Positions 8,992 through 18,178 of a stretch of 64,000 nt of DNA are shown here, piece by piece. Each line of letters begins with the position of its first letter. The first letter of the stretch is position 1. This DNA is from Limosilactobacillus gastricus DSM 16045 (GTDB lineage: Bacteria > Bacillota > Bacilli > Lactobacillales > Lactobacillaceae). Under the pieces are notes generated by a model, which ran no database searches, was not told the origin of the DNA, and saw only the letters and a program-made list of their open reading frames with translations. The DNA lies in contig NZ_AZFN01000010.1 of NCBI RefSeq assembly GCF_001434365.1, forward strand, positions 18,806-82,805, written 5' to 3'. The translations under genes were made by a program, and so were the position numbers.

Positions 8992-9870
8992 ATGAAAATT
9001 GCTATCGTAACCGATAGTACGGCTTATTTGGAACCCGACGAAATTGAAAAATATCAGATTACGGTCGTTCCAATTCCGGTTATTTTTGGTGATCAAGTTT
9101 ATGAAGAAGGCGTTAACCTCACCAATGATGAATTCTATGCTAAATTAAAAACGGGGGATGTTTTTCCTAGTACTTCCCAGCCATCAATTGGGGTTCTCAT
9201 GGAAACTTATGAGCGTTTAGCGCAAGCTGGTTACGATGCCGTTATCAGCATTCACCTAACCAGTGCAATTTCTGGGTTAATGGCAACCGTTACCCAGTTA
9301 GCTGAGCAACTTGCTGATACTATCAAAATCATTCCTTTTGATTCACATTTGACGATTCGGATGATGGGGGAATTAGCGATCGAGGGGGCTCGATTAGCCG
9401 AGCAACATGATGATTTAGACGATATTATCAAAAAATTATCCGAATATCGCGATACCTTCAACAATGTCTTTGTCGTGGATGATTTACAAAACTTGGTTCG
9501 GGGAGGCCGTTTATCAAATGCGAGCGCCTTTGTAGGTTCGCTTTTAAAGATAAAACCGCTATTGACGATACATACGGAAAATTATGCCATTGAAGCCTTT
9601 GAAAAAGTCCGTTCCATGAAAAAAGCCAAGTTACGGTGTGAAGAGATTTTCGCGGCTGATTTGAAGCAATTAGATTATCCAGTTCGTGCAATGGTGGTTC
9701 ATGCCAATGCGCAAGCCGCTGGTGAGGAATGGTTAGCTGACTTAAAGGGTAAGTATCCTGATATTCGCTGGGATTTAACTTATTTTGGCCCAGTAATTGG
9801 TACCCACTTAGGATCAGGAGCCTTAGCCATTGTTTGGATGCAAGATACCGATAAACAAGCACTACAATAA
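8992..9870 (+). CDS. DegV family fatty-acid binding protein
   Basis: DegV (FakB-like) proteins bind a fatty acid, and some present it to the FakA kinase for phosphorylation. The 292-residue protein starts at the ATG at 8992 after a GGAGGAG site. KIAIVTDSTAYL is the N-terminal family signature; PSTSQPSIG is the characteristic serine loop near residue 60, and LVRGGRLSNASAFVGSLL the later signature. No fakA gene lies nearby. The next gene starts inside its stop codon. The exact lipid cannot be told from sequence. Confidence 0.9.
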   Translation: MKIAIVTDSTAYLEPDEIEKYQITVVPIPVIFGDQVYEEGVNLTNDEFYAKLKTGDVFPSTSQPSIGVLMETYERLAQAGYDAVISIHLTSAISGLMATVTQLAEQLADTIKIIPFDSHLTIRMMGELAIEGARLAEQHDDLDDIIKKLSEYRDTFNNVFVVDDLQNLVRGGRLSNASAFVGSLLKIKPLLTIHTENYAIEAFEKVRSMKKAKLRCEEIFAADLKQLDYPVRAMVVHANAQAAGEEWLADLKGKYPDIRWDLTYFGPVIGTHLGSGALAIVWMQDTDKQALQ

Positions 9871-10484
9871 TGTTAAAAATACTTCAAAAACACACTTTAA
9901 TTGCAATTACCTTAGTACTGTTAATGATAATTTTAAGCCAATTCCAATGGCATTTTGCTTTTGCTAACGGTCTAGTCATCAATTTTCAGCTAATAGGTTT
10001 AATTGGTTTATCAGCTTTTTTTGCACTTGGTGAGCAGGCTGGGAGTATAGTGGCCTTTATCGGCCTGGTTATTAGTTTGATCATCAATCCCGGGAGCTGG
10101 TTAATGGGATTAGTGATGATTCTAGTAGCCTTAGTGATGTGGTTAATCATGGGACGTCACATTCCACTAAATGTTCATTTAAACCGTAACCAATTGATTT
10201 CACTAGGTCTCTTTAGTGGTAGTTTACAATTTATTTGGTCGATCCTACTGGCCGGTGGGATGAGTTGGTATCTAGCTGGTTATCGGACTAGTCTATGGAT
10301 GATCTATTTAACACGGATGACGGGTCCAGCTTTGATCATTGCCATTTTGGTCGTGATTGGCTTGCCGTTATTGACGGGATGGCTGAGAACCTATACTGAA
10401 GATTTAAGACCGCCTGTACCACCATCAGGATCAGTCGAGATTAATTTATCAAAACCAAAGAAAGATCAGAAGGGTAGGAAGTAG
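9870..10484 (+). CDS. Small integral membrane protein, unknown function
   Basis: I do not recognise this 204-residue protein. It has about five or six hydrophobic segments, beginning with LIAITLVLLMIILSQF, and ends in a proline- and lysine-rich soluble tail (PPVPPSGSVEINLSKPKK) that would lie in the cytoplasm. It starts on the last base of the degV stop codon and has no clear ribosome site of its own, so it is probably translated by coupling to degV. A role with lipids or DegV is only a guess from position. Confidence 0.75.
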   Translation: MLKILQKHTLIAITLVLLMIILSQFQWHFAFANGLVINFQLIGLIGLSAFFALGEQAGSIVAFIGLVISLIINPGSWLMGLVMILVALVMWLIMGRHIPLNVHLNRNQLISLGLFSGSLQFIWSILLAGGMSWYLAGYRTSLWMIYLTRMTGPALIIAILVVIGLPLLTGWLRTYTEDLRPPVPPSGSVEINLSKPKKDQKGRK

Positions 10485-10496
10485 TCCTACCTTTTT
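10473..10496 (+). terminator. Terminator after the membrane protein gene
   Basis: GGTAGGA and TCCTACC form a stem with a five-base loop, followed by TTTTT. The stop codon of the gene lies in the loop. Confidence 0.85.
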
Positions 10497-10515
10497 ATAA
10501 TTAGAGGAATCTATG

Positions 10516-11268
10516 ATGAAATATTTTATTTCGCCTTCCATGAAAATGAAACCAGGGGAAAATTTCACGAGTTTACAACAAGAATTATTATTTCCAAAGG
10601 CTACTAGTGAAGTTATCAATAGCTTACAAGCATTGACCGATCAGCAACGTCAGGATTTATGGGCCTGTAGCGATCGAGTAGCTCATGATGCAAATGAGTG
10701 GGTCCACAAATTATCCCTAGATGCACCAGGGAGCCCCGCAATTTTAACCTACCAAGGAATACAATATCAAGCGATGGCACCTGATTTAATGACTGAGGAG
10801 CAATTAAAGCGATTAGCGGACCGATTAAGGATCGTGTCGGGATTGTATGGACTAGTCGCCCCTTTTACCGAAATTCAACCCTATCGTTTAGAAATGAAGG
10901 CCAGTTTAGCAGTTGCAGCGCAACCAGATCTGTATCATTTTTGGGGACAACGACTATATAAAAAACTCTTTGAAGAGCATGATGTCGTGCTCAATCTAGC
11001 CTCTAAAGAATATAGTCGGGCGATAAGTCCATACTTACAAACCGACGATCAGTTAATTACGATTGAGTTATTAACGAATAAACAAGGTAAGTTAACCCAA
11101 CCATCAACCGCCGTTAAACAGGCGCGAGGCTTTTTTGTGCGTGATTTAGTAGAACGTGATGTGACTACAATCGAAGCGGTGAAGGATTTTTCAGTAGCGG
11201 GATATCAATTTGATGCGGGCCTTTCATCTTCAACTGTTTTTAAGTTTATTCATAATGGTGAAAAGTGA
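10516..11268 (+). CDS. yaaA: YaaA family protein (UPF0246, peroxide stress)
   Basis: YaaA proteins lower free iron and protect against peroxide damage in E. coli; the role in lactic acid bacteria is less known. The 250-residue protein matches the family along its length: FISPSMKM at the N-terminus, LRIVSGLYGLVAPF, and the C-terminal AVKQARGFFVRDLVE. Two ATGs (10513 and 10516) follow an AGAGGA site; the second has the better spacing. It is a single gene between a terminator and a 130-base gap. Confidence 0.88.
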   Translation: MKYFISPSMKMKPGENFTSLQQELLFPKATSEVINSLQALTDQQRQDLWACSDRVAHDANEWVHKLSLDAPGSPAILTYQGIQYQAMAPDLMTEEQLKRLADRLRIVSGLYGLVAPFTEIQPYRLEMKASLAVAAQPDLYHFWGQRLYKKLFEEHDVVLNLASKEYSRAISPYLQTDDQLITIELLTNKQGKLTQPSTAVKQARGFFVRDLVERDVTTIEAVKDFSVAGYQFDAGLSSSTVFKFIHNGEK

Positions 11269-11399
11269 TTTTTCATCATGCTAAATCATTTCTTGTTCCT
11301 TAGGCTAATTTGTAAGCAATCTTTAATCATCATTAAAACTTGCTCATTTGTAATTCAGTGTGCTAAATTGGAAAAACTGTCTAATGAGAGAGGAGAAAA

Positions 11400-11930
11400 A
11401 TGATGCATTTAGAACAAGCACAATTAAATGATCTAGAACGAGTAATTGAAATTTTAAAAGATGGACGGAACCAACTGGCTGAACGGGGGATCGACCAATG
11501 GCAAGGTGATTACCCTAATCGAGATCATATTAAGGAAGATATCGAAAATGGCTATGCTTATTTAGTTCATTCAGATGATCATGAAACAGTTGGGGCCTTT
11601 GCGATGGTTCCAGCTCCAGACCAAACCTATGATGCCTTAGATGGTCAATGGAAAATTGAAACGGATCAATATGTGGTCATTCATCGAGTAGCTATCCATT
11701 CAGAGCATGCAGGTCATGGTTATGCTTCTGGTTTGTTTGTAGCTTTAATTGATTATATTAAAGAGCAACGCCCCGAAATTTTATCAATCCGCATTGATAC
11801 GCATGAAGATAATGCACCAATGCAACATTTAATTGAAAAGTATGGTTTCCATCGGGTGGGGACCCTCCACGGGGTTTACCGGCCCAATGAAATTTCCTAT
11901 GTCTACGAGAACATTCGTGAAAATCAATAA
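11400..11930 (+). CDS. GNAT family N-acetyltransferase
   Basis: This 176-residue cytoplasmic protein has the GNAT fold: VIHRVAIHSEHAGHGYASGLF is strand 4 plus the acetyl-CoA loop (R/Q-x-x-G-x-A type, here HAGHGYA), followed by LSIRIDTHEDNAPMQHLIEKYGF. The substrate cannot be told. Two adjacent ATGs follow AGGAG, and the second (11403) is also possible. It is a single-gene unit, with a weak promoter candidate (TTGCTC at 11340, TAAATT at 11364) and a terminator. Confidence 0.88.
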   Translation: MMHLEQAQLNDLERVIEILKDGRNQLAERGIDQWQGDYPNRDHIKEDIENGYAYLVHSDDHETVGAFAMVPAPDQTYDALDGQWKIETDQYVVIHRVAIHSEHAGHGYASGLFVALIDYIKEQRPEILSIRIDTHEDNAPMQHLIEKYGFHRVGTLHGVYRPNEISYVYENIRENQ

Positions 11931-11938
11931 TAAATCTG

Positions 11939-11976
11939 GTTTAGCAAATTTTGATCGATTTTGCTAAACCTTTTTA
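11939..11976 (+). terminator. Terminator after the GNAT gene
   Basis: GGTTTAGCAAA pairs with TTTGCTAAACC around a loop and is followed by TTTTTAT. Confidence 0.88.
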
Positions 11977-12021
11977 TTTGTAAGAAACTACCATTTTGCT
12001 ATATCAACGATTATCGGGATA

Positions 12022-12030
12022 TGTTACAAT
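12022..12030 (+). promoter_or_regulatory. Extended -10 promoter of azlCD
   Basis: TG at 12022-12023, one base, then TACAAT at 12025-12030 form an extended -10 element. The -35 match is poor (TATCAA at 12002). Confidence 0.45.
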
Positions 12031-12077
12031 CTTAAACATTAACATTCGGTAAAGATATGATGAGAGAGGGAATTGAA

Positions 12078-12767
12078 TTGGAATGGAAATATGCTTTTAA
12101 GAAATCATTTCCAGTCATGATTGGTTATGTCATTTTGGCGGTTAGTTATGGATTGTATATGCATAACTTACATTTTGATTGGTGGTTTCCTTTATTGATG
12201 GCCGCGACGATATATGGGGGATCGGTCGAATTCTTGATTGCTAATATGCTTTTGTTGAAGTTTGCCCCGGTCACCGTCTTGCTAATTACCTTGGTCGTTG
12301 GTTTTCGACAATTTTTTTATGGGATTGCCATGTTAGATCGCTATCATGGCCAAGGTTGGCAAAAATGGGTCCAAATTTTAGGTTTATCGGATGAGACCTT
12401 TGCCGTTAACCTTGAAGTGGAAGTGCCGGAACATTTAGACCAGCAATTAGTCTATTCATATATTAGTATTTACGATTATTTGGCCTGGGTATTTGGGGCC
12501 GGACTCGGCGGTGTGTTAGGTCAACAATTGGCTATTCAAATTAATGGGTTGGATTTCATTATGACCGCTTTATTTATTGTTTTGGCCCTCGAACAGATCT
12601 TAAAAGAAAGTAATCACATTAGTTCCATCAGTGGGTTTATTATTACGGCGATTTGTCTTTTAGCAATTGGACAAACCTATTTTCTATTACTAGCCTTGTT
12701 GTTAATGGTGATCGAATATACTTGGCTCTATCGACGTTTACAAAGACGAGCAGGGGGTAACAAATGA
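12078..12767 (+). CDS. azlC: AzlC, branched-chain amino acid exporter large subunit
   Basis: AzlC with AzlD exports branched-chain amino acids and their analogues. The protein has about seven membrane spans and the family strings KYAFKKSFPVMIGY, MAATIYGGSVEFL and VVGFRQFFYGIAML. I choose the TTG at 12078 because an AGAGGG site lies seven bases before it; the ATG at 12057 is also open but has a weak site. azlD starts inside the azlC stop (ATGA). Expression may follow amino-acid supply, but no T-box is seen here. Confidence 0.9.
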   Translation: MEWKYAFKKSFPVMIGYVILAVSYGLYMHNLHFDWWFPLLMAATIYGGSVEFLIANMLLLKFAPVTVLLITLVVGFRQFFYGIAMLDRYHGQGWQKWVQILGLSDETFAVNLEVEVPEHLDQQLVYSYISIYDYLAWVFGAGLGGVLGQQLAIQINGLDFIMTALFIVLALEQILKESNHISSISGFIITAICLLAIGQTYFLLLALLLMVIEYTWLYRRLQRRAGGNK

Positions 12768-13096
12768 CTTTAATTCAGCAACTTGCAACAATTTTAATTG
12801 CGGCCGTTGCCAATATGACGACCCGAATTGTTCCCTTTAAAATTTTTCGGGATCAAAATGGGCATGTGTCACCATATATTGATGGCTTAGGAAAGTTTTT
12901 ACCGCCCGCCATTATGGCAATGTTGGTAGTTTATTGTTATCGCAGTGTTAATTGGTTAGGGGCCAGTCATGGTTTACCGGATCTAATTGCTGGGATCGTA
13001 ACGGTGATCGTTCATTTAATATGGCGCAGTTTGTTTACCTCATTGATTTTAGGGACTGTAGCTTATATTGTGCTGATTAACTTTGTCTTTAAGTAA
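12764..13096 (+). CDS. azlD: AzlD, branched-chain amino acid exporter small subunit
   Basis: AzlD is the small partner of AzlC. The 110-residue protein has about four hydrophobic helices, with the family motif ANMTTRIVPF near the N-terminus and LPPAIMAMLVVYCY in the second span. It overlaps azlC by four bases and is followed by a terminator, so the two form a closed two-gene operon. Confidence 0.9.
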   Translation: MTLIQQLATILIAAVANMTTRIVPFKIFRDQNGHVSPYIDGLGKFLPPAIMAMLVVYCYRSVNWLGASHGLPDLIAGIVTVIVHLIWRSLFTSLILGTVAYIVLINFVFK

Positions 13097-13110
13097 AAAT
13101 TTAAATTAGT

Positions 13111-13150
13111 AACGAGAGTATGTTTAGGGGACTTACTCTCGTTTTATTTT
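13111..13150 (+). terminator. Terminator after azlD
   Basis: AACGAGAGTA (13111-13120) and TACTCTCGTT (13134-13143) form a ten-base-pair stem, followed by a T-rich tail. Confidence 0.88.
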
Positions 13151-13166
13151 GCAATTTTTTCAAAAA

Positions 13167-13217
13167 TTTTAGTAAATTTTTTGTAAGGGCTTACTAAAAA
13201 ATGTGAGTAACACTTAC
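13167..13217. repeat. Inverted repeats upstream of pdhA
   Basis: TTTTAGTAA (13167-13175) and TTACTAAAA (13191-13199) are exact reverse complements. Inside and after this pair lie GTAAGGGCTTAC (13183-13194, a dyad) and GTGAGTAACACTTAC (13203-13217, a near dyad). They lie 45-95 bases upstream of the pdh -35 and resemble a cluster of binding sites for an unidentified regulator. Confidence 0.5.
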
Positions 13218-13261
13218 GGCCACTAGATACCATCCAATTTTATGTGAAATTATTCTCAAAA

Positions 13262-13308
13262 TTTACAAATAGATTTGATGTGCTACAATATCCTTGTAAG
13301 CGATAACA
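13262..13308 (+). promoter_or_regulatory. pdh promoter with overlapping cre site
   Basis: TTTACA (13262-13267), a 16-base spacer and TACAAT (13284-13289), preceded by TG at 13281-13282, form the promoter. TTGTAAGCGATAACA at 13294-13308 matches the full CcpA consensus WTGNAANCGNWNNCA. The site covers the expected transcription start, so CcpA would be expected to repress the operon when sugar is plentiful. Confidence 0.75.
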
Positions 13309-13344
13309 TTATTGTAATACAGGGATTTATAGGAGGTTATGATA

Positions 13345-14439
13345 ATGAAAAAGTTAGACTTTGAAAGTCTTAAGTACTACACTGGCGACGAAAAACCATT
13401 TCAAGTTTTAAGTCAAGATGGTGAAGTAGTAGATAAGGACTTAATGCCAGATTTGACTGATGAACAATTGGTTGATTTGTTTAAAGAAATGATTTGGTCA
13501 CGGGTTGTTGGTGACCGGTCAACCAAGTTGAATCGTCAAGGTCGGTTAGGTTTTATTGCCCCTACTCAAGGCCAAGAAGCTAGTGAAATGGCATCAAATT
13601 ATGCCATGGAAAAGGATGACTTCTTAGCTGGTGCTTATCGTGATATTCCACAATTAGTTAAACATGGGCTTCCATTAGCACAAGCCTTTATGTGGTCAAA
13701 AGGTCACTACAACGGGACTAAGTTCCCAGAAGAATTAAAGGCTCTTCCACCACAAATTATTATTGGTGCTCAATATGCTCAAACCGCTGGGATTGCCCTG
13801 GGGTTGAAGAAGAAGGGGACTAAGAACGTAGCTTATTCATACACTGGTGATGGTGGTACTTCTCAAGGTGACTTCTATGAAGGGATTAACTTCGCAGGTG
13901 CCTTCCATGCTCCAGCAGTTTTCATTGTTCAAAATAACGGATACGGTATTTCAGTTCCACGGGCAAAGCAAACCGCTGCTCCTACCTTGGCTCAAAAAGG
14001 GGTTGCCGCTGGATTACCTTGCTTCCAAGTAGATGGGATGGATGCCTTAGCTGTTTATGCAACTGTAAAGCAAGCTCGTGATTACGCTGCTGAAGGCAAT
14101 GGTCCAGTCTTAATTGAAACCTTAACTTACCGTTATGGAGCTCACACCCTTTCTGGTGATGATCCTTCACGTTACCGTTCAAGCGATGAAGAAGCTGAAT
14201 GGCATGCAAAAGATCCAATTGAACGGATGCGTAACTTCTTAACCAAGAAAGGCCTTTGGACTGAAGAACAAGAAAATGCATACGTTGATGAAGTGAATGC
14301 TGAAGTAGATGCAGCTGTTAAGGAACTTGAATCACAACCAGCTCAAACTGTATCAGAAATGTTGAAGTTTGAATTCGTTGATGCTCCAGCTACCATCCAA
14401 AAGCAAATCAAGAAGTATGAAGAAAAGGAGGCCAAGTAA
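13345..14439 (+). CDS. pdhA: Pyruvate dehydrogenase E1 alpha subunit
   Basis: This is the thiamine-diphosphate-binding half of the E1 enzyme that decarboxylates pyruvate. The TPP motif [17 protein letters not shown] with its downstream NN is clear, and the phosphorylation-loop-type string [17 protein letters not shown] is typical of E1 alpha. The AGGAGG at 13331-13336 fits the ATG at 13345, eight bases on; the ATG at 13339 is too close. The protein is 364 residues. It is the first gene of pdhABCD and lies two bases from pdhB. Confidence 0.96.
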   Translation: MKKLDFESLKYYTGDEKPFQVLSQDGEVVDKDLMPDLTDEQLVDLFKEMIWSRVVGDRSTKLNRQGRLGFIAPTQGQEASEMASNYAMEKDDFLAGAYRDIPQLVKHGLPLAQAFMWSKGHYNGTKFPEELKALPPQIIIGAQYAQTAGIALGLKKKGTKNVAYSYTGDGGTSQGDFYEGINFAGAFHAPAVFIVQNNGYGISVPRAKQTAAPTLAQKGVAAGLPCFQVDGMDALAVYATVKQARDYAAEGNGPVLIETLTYRYGAHTLSGDDPSRYRSSDEEAEWHAKDPIERMRNFLTKKGLWTEEQENAYVDEVNAEVDAAVKELESQPAQTVSEMLKFEFVDAPATIQKQIKKYEEKEAK

Positions 14440-14441
14440 TC

Positions 14442-15419
14442 ATGGCTAAAATTACAATGGTTAAAGCGGTTACTGATGCTCTAGATGAAGAATTAGCCCG
14501 CGATGAAAATGTCGAAGTCTTTGGTGAAGACGTTGGTAAAAACGGTGGTGTCTTCCGGGCCACTGATGGTCTCCAAGCAAAATTTGGTGAAGATCGAGTA
14601 TACGACACGCCTTTAGCTGAATCAGGAATCATTGCTTTAGCTAATGGTTTAGCAACACAAGGTCTTCGTCCTGTTCCTGAAATTCAATTTAGTGGATTTA
14701 TTTTCGAAGCCTTTGATGAAATTGCTGGTCAAATGGCACGGCAACGCTTCCGTCACTCTGGGTCACGGACATACCCAGTTACCATTCGTTCACCTTATGG
14801 TGGTGGGGTTAACGCAATTGAATTGCACTCGGATGACTTCTCTGGTTTGTTAGCTCAAATTCCTGGTTTACGGGTAGTTGTTCCATCTGATCCATATGAT
14901 GCAAAGGGATTGCTGATCTCATCAATTCGTTCAGATGATCCAGTCTTCTTCCTTGAACACTTGAAGCTTTACCGTTCCTTCCGTCAAGAAGTACCTGATG
15001 AAGCTTACACTGTTCCATTGGACAAGGCAGCGGTTAAACGTGAAGGTAAGGATGTTTCAATCATTACTTATGGATACATGGTTCGGGAAAGTTTAGCTGC
15101 AGCTGAAGATCTTGCTAAAGAAGGCATTGATGTGGAAGTGCTGGACTTACGGACAATTTCACCATTAGATGAAGATGCCATCTTAGAAACCGTTAAGAAG
15201 ACGGGGCACGTAGTATTAGTTCAAGAAGCACCACTCCAAGGTGGGGTTAGTGGTCAAGTGGCGGCCTTAATTGCCCAACAAGGAGTTCTCTCATTAGACG
15301 CACCAATTGGTCGGGTGGCTGCACCAGATACTCCATACCCAGTTAGTGATGCCGAAGGTGTTTGGTTACCTAACAAGCAAGACATCATTGATGAAGTTAA
15401 AAAGACAGTTAATTTCTAG
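14442..15419 (+). CDS. pdhB: Pyruvate dehydrogenase E1 beta subunit
   Basis: The 325-residue beta half of E1 completes the TPP site and contacts the E2 core. [18 protein letters not shown] and [17 protein letters not shown] are family signatures, and [17 protein letters not shown] is the central loop. The C-terminal transketolase-C domain includes [11 protein letters not shown]. It is separated from pdhA by two bases and from pdhC by 15, where GAGGTGAACGAG provides a ribosome site. Confidence 0.96.
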   Translation: MAKITMVKAVTDALDEELARDENVEVFGEDVGKNGGVFRATDGLQAKFGEDRVYDTPLAESGIIALANGLATQGLRPVPEIQFSGFIFEAFDEIAGQMARQRFRHSGSRTYPVTIRSPYGGGVNAIELHSDDFSGLLAQIPGLRVVVPSDPYDAKGLLISSIRSDDPVFFLEHLKLYRSFRQEVPDEAYTVPLDKAAVKREGKDVSIITYGYMVRESLAAAEDLAKEGIDVEVLDLRTISPLDEDAILETVKKTGHVVLVQEAPLQGGVSGQVAALIAQQGVLSLDAPIGRVAAPDTPYPVSDAEGVWLPNKQDIIDEVKKTVNF

Positions 15420-15434
15420 TGAGGTGAACGAGTA

Positions 15435-16745
15435 ATGAGTAGTAAATATCAATTTAAGTTACCAGACGTTGGTGAAGGGATGGCCGAAGGAACGGTCGGC
15501 GAATGGCATGTGGCCGTTGGTGATCAAGTTGAAAAAGATCAAGACTTTGTCCAAATCGAAAACGATAAGTCGGTAGAAGAATTACCATCACCAGTTGCTG
15601 GGACTGTTACCAAGATTATTGTTCCTGAAGGTGAATTAGCTAATGTTGGTGACCCATTAATCGAACTAGAAGTTGCTGATGGTGAAGGGAACGTTGATGA
15701 ATCAGCAGAAGAAGCTGCTCCGGTTGAAGAAGCTGCCCCAGCTACCGCTGAAACAAGTGCTCCTGCACCTGCTCCAGCAGCAAGTCCTGCTGCTCCTGCA
15801 CCAGCGGCTGCTGATCATAGCTTACCAGTCTTAGCAATGCCTGCAGTTCGGAAATTCGCTCGTGACAACGGAGTTGATGTAAACCAAGTTGCTGGAACTG
15901 GTCGTCATGGCCAAGTTCTAAAGAGTGATGTCGAAGCCTTCTTAGCTGGCGGTGCTCCGGTTGCAGCTCCAGCAGCTGAAGTGAGTGCTCCAACTCCAGC
16001 CGCTGAACCAGCTCCAATGGCGGTTCCTACAGCACCAGAAGGTTGGCCAGAACACGCTGAAAAGATGTCTCCAGTTCGGAAGGCTACTGCTAAGGCAATG
16101 ACCACTGCTAGTCATGAAATTCCTATGATTACGGTCTTTGACGAAGTGGTTGTTGACAAGCTTTGGGATCACCGGAAGAAGTACAAGGAATTGGCTTCCG
16201 AACGTGGTGTTCACTTGACTTTCATGGCTTATATGACGAAGGCCTTAGCGGTTATTATGCGTGAATTCCCAGAATTCAATGCTAAGGTTGACATGGAAAA
16301 CAAGCAAATCAACTATCGTGACTACGTCAATGTTGGAATTGCTACCGATACCGATAATGGTTTGTATGTTCCAAACGTTAAGCATGCTGATCGCTTAAGC
16401 CTCTTTGACATTGCCAAGGCTATTTCAGCTAACACTGAAAAGGCTAAGGATGGTAAATTAGGATCAGCTGACATGAGTAACACTGGGATGACGATTACTA
16501 ACATCGGTTCAATCGGTGGTGGTCACTTTACCCCAATTGTTAACTGGCCAGAAGTAGCGATTATCGGAATGGGTAAAATTTCATCTGAGCCAGTTGTGGT
16601 TGAAGATCATGTTGAAGTGGCACGGGTCTTGAAGTTATCATTAACTGTTGACCACCGGATTATCGATGGTGCTACGGCACAACGGGCCATGAACCGGATG
16701 AAAGAATTGTTGGCAGATCCAGAATTGTTGTTAATGGAAGGGTGA
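15435..16745 (+). CDS. pdhC: Pyruvate dehydrogenase E2 (dihydrolipoyl acetyltransferase)
   Basis: E2 forms the core of the complex and passes the acetyl group to CoA. The 436-residue protein has one lipoyl domain with the attachment lysine K45 ([13 protein letters not shown]), an Ala/Pro-rich linker, an E3/E1-binding domain around residues 133-172 ([15 protein letters not shown]), a second Ala/Pro linker and the catalytic domain ending in VDHRIIDG, with H407 and D411. One lipoyl domain is typical of Gram-positive PDH. Confidence 0.96.
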   Translation: MSSKYQFKLPDVGEGMAEGTVGEWHVAVGDQVEKDQDFVQIENDKSVEELPSPVAGTVTKIIVPEGELANVGDPLIELEVADGEGNVDESAEEAAPVEEAAPATAETSAPAPAPAASPAAPAPAAADHSLPVLAMPAVRKFARDNGVDVNQVAGTGRHGQVLKSDVEAFLAGGAPVAAPAAEVSAPTPAAEPAPMAVPTAPEGWPEHAEKMSPVRKATAKAMTTASHEIPMITVFDEVVVDKLWDHRKKYKELASERGVHLTFMAYMTKALAVIMREFPEFNAKVDMENKQINYRDYVNVGIATDTDNGLYVPNVKHADRLSLFDIAKAISANTEKAKDGKLGSADMSNTGMTITNIGSIGGGHFTPIVNWPEVAIIGMGKISSEPVVVEDHVEVARVLKLSLTVDHRIIDGATAQRAMNRMKELLADPELLLMEG

Positions 16746-16750
16746 TTTAA

Positions 16751-18157
16751 ATGGTTGTTGGTGATTACGCAATTGATTTAGATACAATCGTAGTTGGTTC
16801 AGGTCCTGGTGGATACGTTGCAGCTGTTCATGCTGCTGAACTCGGTCAAAAGGTTGCCGTGGTTGAACGTTATGATGCTCTTGGTGGAGTATGTCTTAAC
16901 GTTGGATGTATTCCATCTAAGGCGATGATCCAAGTATCACATGAATACTTAACAGCAAAAGATGGTGCTGACCGGGGAATTGAAACTGGCGATGTTAAGT
17001 TAGACTTTGACAAGGTGCAAGAATACCGGAAACAAGTCGTTAATCGGATGAGTAACGGGGTTGCCTACTTGTTCAAGAAGAACAAGATTGATGTGATTCA
17101 CGGGACTGCTTTCATGAAGTCTGACCATAGTTTACGGGTAATTAATGACGACAGTGCCCAAACTTACACTTTCAAAAACTTAATTTTAGCTACTGGTAGT
17201 CATCCAATTGAAATTCCAGGTTTTAAGTTTGGTGGTCGGGTTATTGATTCTACTGGTTTATTAGCCCTCCCAGCTTTACCAAAAGAATTAGTTGTTATCG
17301 GTGGTGGTTACATCGGCTCTGAATTGGCAGCTGCTTATGCTAACTTCGGTAGCCATGTAACAATTCTTGAAGGAACTGATACCATCTTGGGCGCTTACGA
17401 AAAAGATATGGTTAAGATCATTGAAAAGCGCTTTAAGGCGAAGGACATTGACATTATCACTGGTGCAATGGCTAAGGAAGCTAAGGATAATGGTGATAGT
17501 GTTGAGGTATCATACGAATTAAATGGTGAAGTTAAGACCGTTACGGCAGATTATGTTGCTGTAGCTGTTGGTCGGAAACCAAACACTGATGATCTTGGAT
17601 TAAATATTGCTGGGGTAGAAACTACTGATCGTGGTCTTGTTAAGGTTGACGCACAAGGACGGACGAATGTTGAACACATTTATGCCATCGGAGATATTGT
17701 TGCGGGTGCCGCTTTGGCTCACAAGGCTTCTTATGAAGGTAAGGTTGCTGCTGAAGCGATTGCCGGACAAAGCTCAGTAGTTGATTACCGAGCAATGCCA
17801 GCTGTATGTTATGTTGATCCTGAGATCGCAACGACGGGATTGTCTGCTGACCAAGCCAAGTCTGAAGGATTGGATGTTAAAACTGCTAAGTTCCCATTCA
17901 GTGCTAACGGTCGGGCAGTCTCAATGCATTCTGATGAAGGATTTGTTCGCTTAGTATTCACTAAGGATAACGAACAAGTTGTTGGTGCTCAAATTATCGG
18001 AAACAACGCTTCGGATATGATTTCTGAATTAACCTTAGCAATTGAATCTGGTAACACCGTTGAAGATATTGCTTTGACAATTCACCCGCACCCAACTCTT
18101 TCTGAAGCAGTTATGGATGCCGCTGACGTAGCGTTAGGTTACCCAACTAATATTTAA
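16751..18157 (+). CDS. pdhD: Dihydrolipoamide dehydrogenase (E3) of the PDH complex
   Basis: E3 reoxidises the lipoyl arm using FAD and NAD+. The 468-residue flavoprotein has the FAD motif VVGSGPGGYVAAVHAAELG, the redox pair C48/C53 in GGVCLNVGCIPSK, an NAD motif VIGGGYIGSELA and the C-terminal HPHPTLSEAV with the active-site histidine. It has no N-terminal lipoyl domain. The gene begins five bases after pdhC. A second E3, 42% of the window further on, belongs to the aco operon. Confidence 0.96.
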   Translation: MVVGDYAIDLDTIVVGSGPGGYVAAVHAAELGQKVAVVERYDALGGVCLNVGCIPSKAMIQVSHEYLTAKDGADRGIETGDVKLDFDKVQEYRKQVVNRMSNGVAYLFKKNKIDVIHGTAFMKSDHSLRVINDDSAQTYTFKNLILATGSHPIEIPGFKFGGRVIDSTGLLALPALPKELVVIGGGYIGSELAAAYANFGSHVTILEGTDTILGAYEKDMVKIIEKRFKAKDIDIITGAMAKEAKDNGDSVEVSYELNGEVKTVTADYVAVAVGRKPNTDDLGLNIAGVETTDRGLVKVDAQGRTNVEHIYAIGDIVAGAALAHKASYEGKVAAEAIAGQSSVVDYRAMPAVCYVDPEIATTGLSADQAKSEGLDVKTAKFPFSANGRAVSMHSDEGFVRLVFTKDNEQVVGAQIIGNNASDMISELTLAIESGNTVEDIALTIHPHPTLSEAVMDAADVALGYPTNI

Positions 18158-18178
18158 TAAAAAAAGTGAAGTGATTTT

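Noticed and set aside
9458..9862. Minus-strand frame of 134 codons inside degV
   Set aside because: It lies wholly within a well-conserved gene, has no ribosome site and no recognisable domain.
15742..16214. Open minus-strand frames inside pdhC
   Set aside because: They come from the Ala/Pro-rich linkers of E2 read backwards; no ribosome site, and the protein strings are low-complexity.
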